A stretch of 44,111 nt of DNA from Ignavibacteriales bacterium (GCA_016936095.1 JAFGPR010000104.1:1-44111); one strand, 5' to 3'; shown: positions 25,054 to 33,469, numbered from the stretch's first letter. Translations and numbers: made by a program. Notes: generated by a model from the letters alone, not told the origin.

Positions 25054-26184
25054 ATGAAAAAAATATTTTTAACATTGACAATTTTACTAATTGCAACTTG
25101 TGCCATTGCACAGAACAAAAGACCTCGGGACTATGGAATAGAGATCGGAATATTTAAGACCGGAAATTATAATGCTATAACCGATGTACCAGGGGTAAAA
25201 GTCGGACATACAACTTTAATAATCGGTGATAGCATCAGGACGGGAGTAACAGCAATATTGCCACATTCAGAAAATATTTTCCAGTTAAAAGTACCTGCAG
25301 CGATATATGTTGGAAATGGATTTGGAAAATTAGCAGGATATACTCAAGTTAAAGAGCTTGGAAATATTGAAACACCAATCATTTTGACAAATACATTGAG
25401 CGTTCCAACCGCCTCAGATGCATTGATAAGTTATACCTTGAGTTTCCCTGAAAACAAAAATGTTCGTTCAGTAAATCCGATAGTTGGCGAAACGAATGAT
25501 GGATTTCTAAACGATATTCGAGGAAGACATATCACAGAAGAAGATGTTCTAAATGCAATTAAAAATGCGAAGGATGGAATAGTTGAAGAAGGAAATGTGG
25601 GAGCAGGTACGGGTACAGTTTGTTTCGGTTATAAAGGGGGTATTGGAACTTCGTCAAGAGTGTTACCTCCTTCTCTAGGTGGTTATACTATTGGTGTTTT
25701 GGTGCAAACCAATTTTGGTGGAGTGCTTGAAATTAATGGTATCCCAATAGCAAAAGAATTAAATTCATATCCCTATCGTGAAAATATTGTAAACGAAGGT
25801 GATGGTTCGTGTATGATTGTTGTAATAACTGATGCTCCATTATGTCCAAGAAATTTAGAGCGACTTGCAAAGAGAGCCTTTCTTGGATTAGCAAAAACCG
25901 GTGGAATGGCTTCAAATGGAAGTGGAGATTATATTATTGCTTTGTCCGTAGCAAAAGAAAATCTAATTCTTAATTCAGATGAATCACCATTTTATCAAAC
26001 TAAAGTATTACGAAACGACGAAATGACACCATTGTTTTTAGCAACCATAGAAGCGACTGAAGAAGCAATTATAAATTCCTTATTCGCATCAGAAACGATG
26101 ATAGGAATAAATAACCGCGAAGTTAAATCTCTACCGATTGATGAGGTGATGGAAATAATGAAAAAATATAATAAAATTAAATAA
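25054..26184 (+). CDS. exported P1-family (DmpA/BapA-type) aminopeptidase
   Basis: A 376-residue N-terminal-nucleophile peptidase with a signal peptide (residues 1-19, ending CAIAQ). Relatives release D- or beta-amino acids from short peptides. They mature by self-cleavage before a serine that becomes the nucleophile; here the predicted cut is between G251 and S252 in EGDGSCMIVVITDAPL, matching the family position in DmpA. Other family segments are ITDVPGVKVGHTT, GNVGAGTGTVCFGYKGGIG, KTGGMASNGSGDY and the C-terminal ATEEAIINSL. The signal peptide places it in the periplasm or outside. It follows the rRNA methyltransferase by 49 bases, but the link is probably not functional. Confidence 0.9.
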   Translation: MKKIFLTLTILLIATCAIAQNKRPRDYGIEIGIFKTGNYNAITDVPGVKVGHTTLIIGDSIRTGVTAILPHSENIFQLKVPAAIYVGNGFGKLAGYTQVKELGNIETPIILTNTLSVPTASDALISYTLSFPENKNVRSVNPIVGETNDGFLNDIRGRHITEEDVLNAIKNAKDGIVEEGNVGAGTGTVCFGYKGGIGTSSRVLPPSLGGYTIGVLVQTNFGGVLEINGIPIAKELNSYPYRENIVNEGDGSCMIVVITDAPLCPRNLERLAKRAFLGLAKTGGMASNGSGDYIIALSVAKENLILNSDESPFYQTKVLRNDEMTPLFLATIEATEEAIINSLFASETMIGINNREVKSLPIDEVMEIMKKYNKIK

Positions 26185-26207
26185 TGGTTAATGCGTTAAT
26201 GGTTAAT
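26184..26207 (+). repeat. left flank of cassette: two copies of ATGGTTAAT
   Basis: ATGGTTAAT occurs at 26184-26192 and 26199-26207, directly after the peptidase stop. Its reverse complement ATTAACCAT occurs twice at 27305-27313 and 27327-27335, so the four copies form an inverted pair of pairs around a two-gene cassette. Confidence 0.5.
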
Positions 26208-26260
26208 ATTATGAGAGTTTTTTGATAAATGATTGAGAGCAAGAAATTAGGAAATTTTTG

Positions 26261-26268
26261 TAAATTTG
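26261..26268 (+). promoter_or_regulatory. candidate -7 element for the nuclease-like cassette
   Basis: TAAATTTG fits TAnnTTTG, 58 bases before the ATG at 26327. It lies inside the repeat-flanked cassette, so the cassette may carry its own promoter. Confidence 0.35.
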
Positions 26269-26326
26269 GAGTAGGTAAATAAATCTTAATTGATGTTGAA
26301 TAAACATCTTATTTGGAGTATAAATC

Positions 26327-26548
26327 ATGGATACATTATTTCTTAAAATAAACATAAAAAAGACAGATATTGAAACAGAGCAACTACGAAACGAAGGATT
26401 GCTTTTTACTAATATTGCTGGTGCATTAAATCTTGAAAGAAATTCAATAGAAGAAATAGATGAAACTAATTATAAAAAATCAATAGTTTTAATTGAGAAT
26501 AAATTCAATGACAAAAGTAGAAGCAATAAAAAAAGTTTTAGAGGATAA
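26327..26548 (+). CDS. small hypothetical protein overlapping nuclease-like gene
   Basis: A 73-residue ORF with a good start: GGAG about 10 bases before the ATG. The sequence (KINIKKTDIETEQLRNEGLLFTNIAGALNLERNSIEEI) does not match a family I know. Its last 14 codons overlap the start of the next gene in another frame. It may be a small partner, an antitoxin-like or control protein, or a leader peptide that couples translation. AT content is higher than in the flanking genes. Coding is plausible but not proven. Confidence 0.45.
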   Translation: MDTLFLKINIKKTDIETEQLRNEGLLFTNIAGALNLERNSIEEIDETNYKKSIVLIENKFNDKSRSNKKSFRG

Positions 26549-27242
26549 CGGCGGTATCGCAACTTGGAATATTATTTATAACCAAATTGAAAAATATTAT
26601 TCAGGGATAAAATCTTCTAATGAATGGGAAGCCGGAATTAGGGGTGTTCTATATAGAGAGATAAAAAATAATAAGAATTTTAAAAAAGTTGGTATTGCAT
26701 TATTTGCTTTGATAGACTATAAAGAAGAAAGAATTGAGGATTTGAGACAAGATAAATTTCGTATGCATTCATTTATTGAGGGAGTATGTATCGAAATTGG
26801 AAATTTTCTAAAACTAAAAACATATACTGCTGACCCTACAGCCAAATATAATAATCTTTCTTTATCAGAAATAGCAACTTTACCACATATACCAGACTTT
26901 ACTTATAAAGATATTACTGATACTATAAAAAGAATTGATGTATTATGGTTTAATGATAAAGGTTATAGATTCCCTAAGAATGCAATCGAAATAGTTGATA
27001 GTATTGGAACCTTAGAGCCATCATTAAAAAGAATTTTTCAATTAGTAGAGTTTAATTTATCCTTTTATATTTTATGCAGCAAAGAAAATATAAAAAAAGT
27101 GAAAAAAGAATTGAGCGCTGAACCATATAAAAGAATTAGTAATAGATTTGTAGTTAGAGATTATGATTATATTTTAAATATTTACAGAAATCCTATTGCG
27201 AATACGAATGATGATTTTCTTCAATTTGAATATCATTTTTAG
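26508..27242 (+). CDS. HTH plus restriction-endonuclease-like protein
   Basis: A 244-residue protein if started at the ATG at 26508; a TTG at 26493 would add five residues. Residues 1-70 look like a HARE-type winged helix (KVEAIKKVLEDNGGIATWNIIYNQI ... ALFALI). Residues about 95-225 look like a PD-(D/E)xK-type nuclease fold: RIDVLWFNDKG, then AIEIVDS, then a helix (SLKRIFQLVEF) and a strand plus helix (SFYILCSKENIKKVKKEL), as seen in predicted endonucleases that read RIDVIW ... FEVEHS. The active-site set is imperfect (IEIVD for the usual E-x-K or E-x-E), so it might bind rather than cut. No methyltransferase is beside it. Sampled 60-base rows have 15 G+C against 22-25 in neighbours, which fits recent transfer. 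Confidence 0.6.
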   Translation: MTKVEAIKKVLEDNGGIATWNIIYNQIEKYYSGIKSSNEWEAGIRGVLYREIKNNKNFKKVGIALFALIDYKEERIEDLRQDKFRMHSFIEGVCIEIGNFLKLKTYTADPTAKYNNLSLSEIATLPHIPDFTYKDITDTIKRIDVLWFNDKGYRFPKNAIEIVDSIGTLEPSLKRIFQLVEFNLSFYILCSKENIKKVKKELSAEPYKRISNRFVVRDYDYILNIYRNPIANTNDDFLQFEYHF

Positions 27243-27304
27243 AATTGTTATTCTACAACTAATTTCTAAAGTAAAAACAAATCTCCAATTTCTAATTTGT
27301 TTAC

Positions 27305-27335
27305 ATTAACCATTCACCATTAAAAAATTAACCAT
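27305..27335 (+). repeat. right flank of cassette: two copies of ATTAACCAT
   Basis: ATTAACCAT at 27305-27313 and 27327-27335 is the reverse complement of the left-flank word. CTCCAATTT at 27283-27291 likewise mirrors AAATTTGGAG at 26262-26271 with one base of length difference. Confidence 0.5.
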
Positions 27336-27353
27336 TAACCCCCTTGCTTTTTA

Positions 27354-27382
27354 TTCTTATTTAGACTAAATTTAAATAAGAA
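27354..27382 (+). repeat. hairpin in the leader of the TonB-dependent receptor gene
   Basis: TTCTTATTTA (27354-27363) and TAAATAAGAA (27373-27382) form a 10-bp perfect stem with a 9-base loop, 23 bases before the ATG at 27406. It could be an operator palindrome or an RNA hairpin. It lacks the conserved blocks of a cobalamin riboswitch. Confidence 0.4.
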
Positions 27383-27405
27383 AAATAAAAAATTTTGGAC
27401 ATTAA

Positions 27406-29697
27406 ATGAAAAAGTATGCTTTTGTCTTTCTTTTTGTTTTTATTCCTTTTATCAATTCTTTCTCTCAATCTAATGAATTGAAAGGAGTCATAATTGATAA
27501 AGAAACACAGAAACCGCTCTATTCTGCCAACATTTCTTTATCTGAACCACAATTGTTTACTACTTCAGATAAAAATGGCGAATTTAGTTTTACAAACTTA
27601 ACAGATGGAAACTTTACTTTAATTGTAAGTTATGTCGGTTATCATACGGAAAAAATAACAGTAAATTTAAGTCAAAACTCAAATCAGGAATTGAATATTG
27701 AAATGTTACCTACTTCGATTTCTCTTGGTGAGGTAACCGTAAGCAGTTCCAAAACAGAAAAACTGATTAAGGATGTTCCAATTCCAATTGAAGTTGTAAG
27801 TCAGGATGAAATCATGATGAAACCATCAATTTCCACCAGTGATATTTTAACAGATGAAGCAGGCGTAAGCATTGCTAAAGACGGACCTTGGGGATCTCAT
27901 ATAAATATTCGCGGAATGAAAAGAGATAATATTGTCATTCTTGTAGATGGCAATAGAATCGAAACGGCAACAAATATCGCTGCCGGACTATCGATGGTTG
28001 ATTTGAATGATGTTAAGAGAATTGAAATTGTCAAAGGTGGTAATTCATCTCTTTATGGAACAGGTGCTACAGGTGGAGTAGTAAATATTTTTACAAGTTC
28101 GTATAACTATCAGGATTCTTTCAGATTTAACGGTTCATTCAGCAGCGGTTACAGTTCTGTAAATGATATGAAATCTGGAAATCTTTCTTTGAATGCTTCA
28201 TCAAGCAAATTGTATTTTGGAATTACTGGAACTGTACGAGATGCAAATAATACAAGAACACCAGATGGAGTTTTACAAAACAGTCAATTTAGTGATAAAA
28301 ATATCTCAGGTAAGTTTGGATACAAACCATTTAATAATCACGAAGTAATTTTAAGTTACCAAAATTTTCATGCTAAGGATGTAGGAATACCGGGCTCATC
28401 GGTTTTTGCTCCAACTGCATCAGCAAGATATCCAACTGAAGACAGACAACTTTATAGCTTTGAATATAAAATAGGAAATCTTTCTAATCTTCTCTCTAAT
28501 TTATCAGTCAAATTATTCCATCAGTATATCGGAAGGAATGTTGAAATATTACCGAACGCAAATATGATAATGAATCCATCAGCTGATCATAGAATTTGGG
28601 GTGGACAGATACAATCAAATTGGATACTTAATAATTATAATTTTCTTATCTTTGGTGTTGATATGTGGCAAAGAAACTACGACGGTATAAGATTAAAGAC
28701 TGTTAAAGCTACTGGCAGTGTTACAGCAGAACTTCCCATTCCAAATGCTACTTTCCGAAGTGTCGGCTTTTTTGCACAAGATGAATTCTCGTTTGATGAA
28801 GCAGTTCTAAGATTTCTTGTCGGTGGAAGATTTGATTTTATAAATGTTAAAAACGATGAAGCAGTAAATCCACTTTACACAATTATAGGTGGAATTCGAA
28901 ATGACAATCCTGCAGGACAAACTGTTATATATGAAGCAAATGAAGATAACAACTATTCCTGGAGTGGTAATGTTGGAATGATTTATTCGCTGACAAAAAA
29001 TTTAAGTACCTCTTTTAATGCTGCACATTCATTTCGTTCCCCAAGTCTTGAAGAAAGATTTCAATACATTCAATTAGGTGGATATATATATTGGGGCAAT
29101 CCAAATCTTGAACCAGAGGTTGGAAATTCATTTGACTTGGGCTTAAAATTTGACAATCATTCTTTTTATTTTTCCGGAAATGTATTTGCAAACTATTTTA
29201 CAAATTTGGTGATTGACCAATTCAATTCAGTGGAAAATAATTATTATAAAACTAATATCGGCAAGGCAAGATTATATGGTTTCGATTTATCATTTGAATT
29301 TGTCCCTGTAAATAAAATAATTTTATATAGTAATGCGGCATTGGTAATTGGTGAGGATACTTATAATGATAAATTTTTACCCGAAATTGCTCCTTTCAAT
29401 ACACGTCTCGGTATAAAAATTAATTCTCTGGAATATGTAAATTTTGATTTATCATCCATAATTTTCGCAGAACAAAATAAAGTAAGCGATGGCGAACTGA
29501 CTACACCTGGTTATGCAGTTTTTAGTTTTTACTTAAGTTCAAAGTTGCTTGATTTCAATTTTACCGATTTGCAAATATTTGCCGGTGTGGAAAATATTTT
29601 TGATAAATCTTACAGAAATCATCTATCTACATTCCGAGGAATAATAAAATCTGAACCGGGTAGAAATGTTTTTGCGAAAATAAAAATTGGGTTTTAA
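27406..29697 (+). CDS. TonB-dependent outer-membrane receptor
   Basis: A 763-residue outer-membrane receptor that imports a scarce ligand using TonB energy. A signal peptide covers residues 1-20 (SFSQS). Residues about 25-100 are a carboxypeptidase-regulatory-like beta sandwich (LKGVIIDKETQKPLYSANI ... YVGYHTEKI). The plug follows (about 120-230: KDVPIPIEVVSQDEI, INIRGMKRDNIVILVDGNRIE, RIEIVKGGNSSLYGTGATGGVVNI). The remaining 530 residues are a 22-strand-type barrel (SFRSPSLEERFQYI, NPNLEPEVGNSFDLG) ending in AKIKIGF. The ligand is probably a siderophore, haem or cobalamin; no binding protein or ABC importer is adjacent to decide. The arrangement resembles BtuB/FepA-like receptors more than SusC. 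Confidence 0.93.
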   Translation: MKKYAFVFLFVFIPFINSFSQSNELKGVIIDKETQKPLYSANISLSEPQLFTTSDKNGEFSFTNLTDGNFTLIVSYVGYHTEKITVNLSQNSNQELNIEMLPTSISLGEVTVSSSKTEKLIKDVPIPIEVVSQDEIMMKPSISTSDILTDEAGVSIAKDGPWGSHINIRGMKRDNIVILVDGNRIETATNIAAGLSMVDLNDVKRIEIVKGGNSSLYGTGATGGVVNIFTSSYNYQDSFRFNGSFSSGYSSVNDMKSGNLSLNASSSKLYFGITGTVRDANNTRTPDGVLQNSQFSDKNISGKFGYKPFNNHEVILSYQNFHAKDVGIPGSSVFAPTASARYPTEDRQLYSFEYKIGNLSNLLSNLSVKLFHQYIGRNVEILPNANMIMNPSADHRIWGGQIQSNWILNNYNFLIFGVDMWQRNYDGIRLKTVKATGSVTAELPIPNATFRSVGFFAQDEFSFDEAVLRFLVGGRFDFINVKNDEAVNPLYTIIGGIRNDNPAGQTVIYEANEDNNYSWSGNVGMIYSLTKNLSTSFNAAHSFRSPSLEERFQYIQLGGYIYWGNPNLEPEVGNSFDLGLKFDNHSFYFSGNVFANYFTNLVIDQFNSVENNYYKTNIGKARLYGFDLSFEFVPVNKIILYSNAALVIGEDTYNDKFLPEIAPFNTRLGIKINSLEYVNFDLSSIIFAEQNKVSDGELTTPGYAVFSFYLSSKLLDFNFTDLQIFAGVENIFDKSYRNHLSTFRGIIKSEPGRNVFAKIKIGF

Positions 29698-29723
29698 TTG
29701 TTAAATTGCTTAATACAGAAGTC

Positions 29724-29736
29724 ATGGCTTTGCCAT
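29724..29736 (+). terminator. weak hairpin after TonB-dependent receptor
   Basis: ATGGC (29724-29728) and GCCAT (29732-29736) pair over a TTT loop, then a T-rich tail (TGTTAAATTTTTATTTTA). A 5-bp stem is marginal for termination. Confidence 0.35.
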
Positions 29737-29760
29737 TGTTAAATTTTTATTTTATTTAAC

Positions 29761-29809
29761 CTTTGACGTTTGACTTTTTCCGTCTCGCGTCTTTCGTCTA
29801 ACGTCTTAC
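29761..29809. repeat. short tandem words of CGTCT in intergenic DNA
   Basis: CGTCT occurs four times at irregular 8-10 base steps (29781, 29789, 29795, 29802 approximately), after GACGTTTGAC. It is more GC-rich and more repetitive than the surrounding AT-rich spacer and ends just before the EamA start. Function unknown. Confidence 0.4.
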
Positions 29810-29821
29810 ATTAGATTATTT

Positions 29822-30703
29822 ATGACTTGGTTTGTTATTGCTTTTATTTCGGCTTTCTTATCTGCACTCGCTGCGATATTTCAAAAGAAAGTATTATTCA
29901 AAGAAAGTGCTCTTGAATTTTCTTTCCTATTGTCTGTTTTCAATTTGATTTTTGCATTACCTTTTCTCTTTTTTGCAGATTATTCAACTCTGACAATTCC
30001 TAGTCTATTAATTTTATATGGAAAAACAATTCTTGGTGCTTTGGCTTTCTGGTGTGTAATGCTCTCTTTGAAAAATTTGGAAATTAGTCGTGCTTTACCT
30101 CTTTTAGTTATTACTCCTGCATTTGTTGCAGTTTTCGCTTTTGTATTTTTGTCCGAATCATTAAATGCTTATCAAATAGGTGGCATAGGATTAATTCTAG
30201 TCGGAACATACATTCTCGAAACAAAAAGCAACAATGAACTATTAGAACCTTTTTTGGTTTTTGTCAGATCAAAGAAGCATCATTATATCATTTTCGCTTT
30301 ATTATTTTTTACCATAACCGCAATAGTTGATAAACTTCTTTTATCAGAATACAAATTGCCACCATTTACTATGGTAGGCTTTCAGCAGATATTTTTCCTT
30401 TTCAATTTCTCTTTGATCTATCTCTTTGTAAAAGGGAATCCTAAAAAATTGATTAAGAATACAAACAAAGAGATTTATCTTTGGATAATAGTTATAGCAA
30501 TTATTACCATCGGTTATAGGTGGACACAAATTGAAGCGTTCAAATTGGCACCTATCGCTCTCGTACTGGCAGTAAAAAGAATATCTGTATTTTTCGCTAC
30601 AATTATTGGTGGTAAAATATTTAAAGAATTAAACTTAACACGAAAAGCAATAGCAACAATAATTATGATAATCGGTGTTTTTTTGATCAATCAGAATTTA
30701 TAA
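29822..30703 (+). CDS. EamA-family (drug/metabolite transporter) permease
   Basis: A 293-residue inner-membrane protein with about ten membrane segments in two EamA halves (residues about 1-138 and 152-292). The first half ends with the typical ALPLLVITPAFVAVFAFVFLSE and GGIGLILVGTYIL. The second half ends with ALVLAVKRISVFFATIIGG and TIIMIIGVFLI. The family exports amino acids or other metabolites or imports nucleotide sugars; the substrate cannot be read. It is a single gene between degenerate intergenic words. Confidence 0.9.
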   Translation: MTWFVIAFISAFLSALAAIFQKKVLFKESALEFSFLLSVFNLIFALPFLFFADYSTLTIPSLLILYGKTILGALAFWCVMLSLKNLEISRALPLLVITPAFVAVFAFVFLSESLNAYQIGGIGLILVGTYILETKSNNELLEPFLVFVRSKKHHYIIFALLFFTITAIVDKLLLSEYKLPPFTMVGFQQIFFLFNFSLIYLFVKGNPKKLIKNTNKEIYLWIIVIAIITIGYRWTQIEAFKLAPIALVLAVKRISVFFATIIGGKIFKELNLTRKAIATIIMIIGVFLINQNL

Positions 30704-30766
30704 TTTTATTATTTTCGCATGCAATTAAATTATCAATTTAAACCATTAAAATCTTTGTAGTAATAA

Positions 30767-30790
30767 TTATTTCGCCACTAAGTCTTAAAG
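30767..30790 (-). repeat. degenerate intergenic word, opposite orientation
   Basis: Plus-strand TTATTTCGCCACTAAGTC, whose reverse complement matches 23549-23566 at 16 of 18 positions. It lies 17 bases before the start of the M28 peptidase gene. Confidence 0.45.
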
Positions 30791-30806
30791 GCAAAAAAAT
30801 AATAAT

Positions 30807-32591
30807 ATGAAGACAGTAAAATATTTGTTAGTGTTTTTTTTCCTTGCATTTCTTCCTATTTTCGCACAGGATCAAACTAATCCGGAAATTACAGTTGAAG
30901 AGCTCTATGCTCATATAAAATATCTTGCATCTGAAGAATGTGAAGGACGGAAGCCCGGAACAGATGGAGGAATACTTGCAAGTGATTATATCAAATCTCA
31001 ACTTAAATTAAGTAATTTAATATTTCCTTATGAAAATGGATTTCAGAATTTTGATATTTCAACATCCGTCGAGCTGGGAGAAAAAAACTCATTTTTATTT
31101 AACGAAAAAAGTTGTACTCTCAACGAAGATTTTATTCCATTAACAATTTCAGAATCGGGTGTGTATGAATTTGATATCGCTTTTGTGGGATATGGTTTTG
31201 ATTTTCAGAATGATACGATGGTTTGGAATGATTATAACGAAATTGATGTATCAGGTCGTTGGGCAATTATTTTTCTCGGTTCACCTGAATACAAAAGTAA
31301 AAACGATCCTTTTCAAAATTATTCAGGAATAAGAAAAAAGATAATGGTAGCAAAGGACCACGGTGCAACCGGTGTGATTTTTATTTCAGGTAAAAAGTAT
31401 AATCCAAATGATGAATTGACGAGTTTGTCATTTGGGAAAAAAGAAAGTACAACTGGATTGCCAGTCATTCATGTTAAACGGGAAGTTGCAGACTTGATTC
31501 TTGCGGATCTCCGTACCAATATAGATATATTGGAAGAGGAAATTAATAATACAATGGTGCCGAGTAGTTTTACTTATGAACAAAAAGTAAAAGCGGAAAT
31601 AGATTTAGTTCGAGTAAAATCACAAGCAAGAAATGTAGTCGCATTACTTGAGGGAAATGATCCTATGCTGAAAAATGAATATATTGTAATTGGTGCTCAT
31701 TACGATCATCTTGGCTGGGGAGGTGAAGGTTCCGGCTCACGAAAACCGGATACAAATGCAATTCATTATGGTGCAGACGACAATGCGAGTGGTGTTGCTG
31801 CAACTATAGAATTAATTGAAAAGTTTTCGTCAAAAAAAGAAAATAAAAGATCACTTTTGTTTATAGCCTTTGATGGTGAGGAAATGGGGCTACTCGGTTC
31901 GAAGTATTTTATCAATAACTCATTAGTAGAGTTAGATAAAGTAAAATTTATGTTCAATCTTGATATGGTTGGAAGACTTAATCCAGATACAAAAGGTATA
32001 ACCATCGGTGGTACTGGCACTGCTTACGGTTTAGAAGAATTACTAAAAGAAGTAGCTAAAGGGACTGAATTAAACATAAAATTTTCACCCGAAGGATTTG
32101 GTCCATCTGATCACGCGTCATTCTATACTAATAATATCCCCGTTCTCTTTTTCTTTACTGGGGTAACGCTTGATTACCATACTCCAGCTGATTCACCCGA
32201 AAAAATAAATCAAGATGGCCATAAAGAAGTAACAGAATTTGTTTATTCAGTATTGTTAAAAATTTGCAATACCGACGAGGAAATTCAATTTATAGAAGCA
32301 GGTTCAAATCAATCTCAAGATACAAAGAGAAGCTTCAAGGTTACACTTGGAATAATGCCTGACATTGCTGGTGGAAATATTAAAGGATTAAAAGTTGATG
32401 GTATAACCAGAGGAAAACCTGCTGATGTTGCTGGTATTCTCAAAGGTGATATTATTACTGCTATTGATGGTAAACCTGTAAATGATATTTACGAATACAT
32501 GAACAGACTTTCTGATTTTGAACCTGGTGATCAAATAACAGTAGAAGTTTTAAGAAATAATGAAAAAATCGTTTTAATTGTGATGTTGTAG
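30807..32591 (+). CDS. exported M28-family zinc peptidase with PA insert and PDZ domain
   Basis: A 594-residue exported aminopeptidase. A signal peptide covers residues 1-20 (FLPIFAQD). Residues about 110-235 form a protease-associated-type insert. The dizinc catalytic core has all ligands: GAHYDHLG (His), GADDNASG (bridging Asp), DGEEMG (Glu pair), NLDMVGR (Asp) and PSDHASF (His). Residues about 510-594 are a PDZ domain (LGIMPDIAG, GITRGKPADVAGILKGDIITAIDGKPV), which may bind peptide ends. This domain order is common in exported Bacteroidota aminopeptidases. It probably degrades peptides in the periplasm. It follows a degenerate repeat and is upstream of the ZIP transporter by 55 bases. Confidence 0.93.
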   Translation: MKTVKYLLVFFFLAFLPIFAQDQTNPEITVEELYAHIKYLASEECEGRKPGTDGGILASDYIKSQLKLSNLIFPYENGFQNFDISTSVELGEKNSFLFNEKSCTLNEDFIPLTISESGVYEFDIAFVGYGFDFQNDTMVWNDYNEIDVSGRWAIIFLGSPEYKSKNDPFQNYSGIRKKIMVAKDHGATGVIFISGKKYNPNDELTSLSFGKKESTTGLPVIHVKREVADLILADLRTNIDILEEEINNTMVPSSFTYEQKVKAEIDLVRVKSQARNVVALLEGNDPMLKNEYIVIGAHYDHLGWGGEGSGSRKPDTNAIHYGADDNASGVAATIELIEKFSSKKENKRSLLFIAFDGEEMGLLGSKYFINNSLVELDKVKFMFNLDMVGRLNPDTKGITIGGTGTAYGLEELLKEVAKGTELNIKFSPEGFGPSDHASFYTNNIPVLFFFTGVTLDYHTPADSPEKINQDGHKEVTEFVYSVLLKICNTDEEIQFIEAGSNQSQDTKRSFKVTLGIMPDIAGGNIKGLKVDGITRGKPADVAGILKGDIITAIDGKPVNDIYEYMNRLSDFEPGDQITVEVLRNNEKIVLIVML

Positions 32592-32646
32592 AAAGTTAAT
32601 CAAATACTTTTTATCTAACACCTGACGATTAAAATTTAATAAAATT

Positions 32647-33459
32647 ATGACCGAAGAAAATCTTTTACTTGCTTTTTTATTGACTCTATTTGCAGGTCTA
32701 TCAACTGGTATTGGTAGTATTCTCGCATTTTTTACAAAGCAGACAAATATAAAATTTCTTTCACTTGCACTTGGTTTTTCTGCTGGTGTGATGATTTACG
32801 TTTCTTTAGTTGAAATATTCTCAAAAGCAAAAGCTGCTTTGGTTTTATCTTATGGTGGATCAGTAGGGAATTGGTTAACGATAGCAGGATTCTTCGGAGG
32901 TATATTTTTAATAGGGCTAATTGATAAGTTTATACCAAGCCATGAAAATCCTCACGAAATTCATAAAGTTGAAGAAGTACAAGAATTAACCAGTTTTGAT
33001 AAAAAAAGGAAATTATTAAGAACAGGATTGTTCACAGCACTTGCGATTGGTATACATAACTTTCCTGAGGGATTGGCAACTTTTGTTGCTACCTTAAAAG
33101 ATTCATCTATTGGAATTCCTATTGCAGTTGCAATCGCAATACACAACATACCTGAAGGTATTGCCGTTTCTATTCCAATCTTTTATGCGACAAATAATAA
33201 GAAGAAAGCATTTTGGTATTCATTTTTATCTGGTCTTGCTGAACCAATAGGTGCACTGGTTGGTTATTTTATTTTGTACCAATTCATGAGTGATTCTATT
33301 TTTGGGCTAGTTTTTTCATCGGTTGCAGGAATAATGATATACATTTCAATTGATGAACTACTTCCCTCAGCTGAAAAATATGGGGAGCATCATTTGTCCA
33401 TTTTCGGTCTGATAATCGGTATGATTGTAATGGCTATCAGTTTAGTTTTATTTGTATAA
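32647..33459 (+). CDS. zupT: ZIP-family zinc/divalent metal transporter
   Basis: A 270-residue inner-membrane importer of Zn2+ and other divalent metals with about eight membrane segments. The metal site in helices IV and V is complete: [10 protein letters not shown] and [11 protein letters not shown] short histidine- and glutamate-containing loop (about 98-118, [14 protein letters not shown]) lies before them, as in other ZIP proteins. Length is typical for ZupT. It lies 55 bases after the M28 zinc peptidase, and a zinc-ribbon gene converges on it, but a Zur site was not recognised. Confidence 0.92.
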   Translation: MTEENLLLAFLLTLFAGLSTGIGSILAFFTKQTNIKFLSLALGFSAGVMIYVSLVEIFSKAKAALVLSYGGSVGNWLTIAGFFGGIFLIGLIDKFIPSHENPHEIHKVEEVQELTSFDKKRKLLRTGLFTALAIGIHNFPEGLATFVATLKDSSIGIPIAVAIAIHNIPEGIAVSIPIFYATNNKKKAFWYSFLSGLAEPIGALVGYFILYQFMSDSIFGLVFSSVAGIMIYISIDELLPSAEKYGEHHLSIFGLIIGMIVMAISLVLFV

Positions 33460-33469
33460 TTTTTACCTT

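Noticed and set aside
27243-27405. Cobalamin riboswitch before the TonB-dependent receptor
   Set aside because: The spacer is only 163 bases, very AT-rich and lacks the conserved GCCACTG block; only a simple hairpin is present.
29761-29809. CRISPR-like array from the repeated CGTCT words
   Set aside because: Units are 5 bases with irregular spacing of 8-10 bases and no cas genes; not a CRISPR array.
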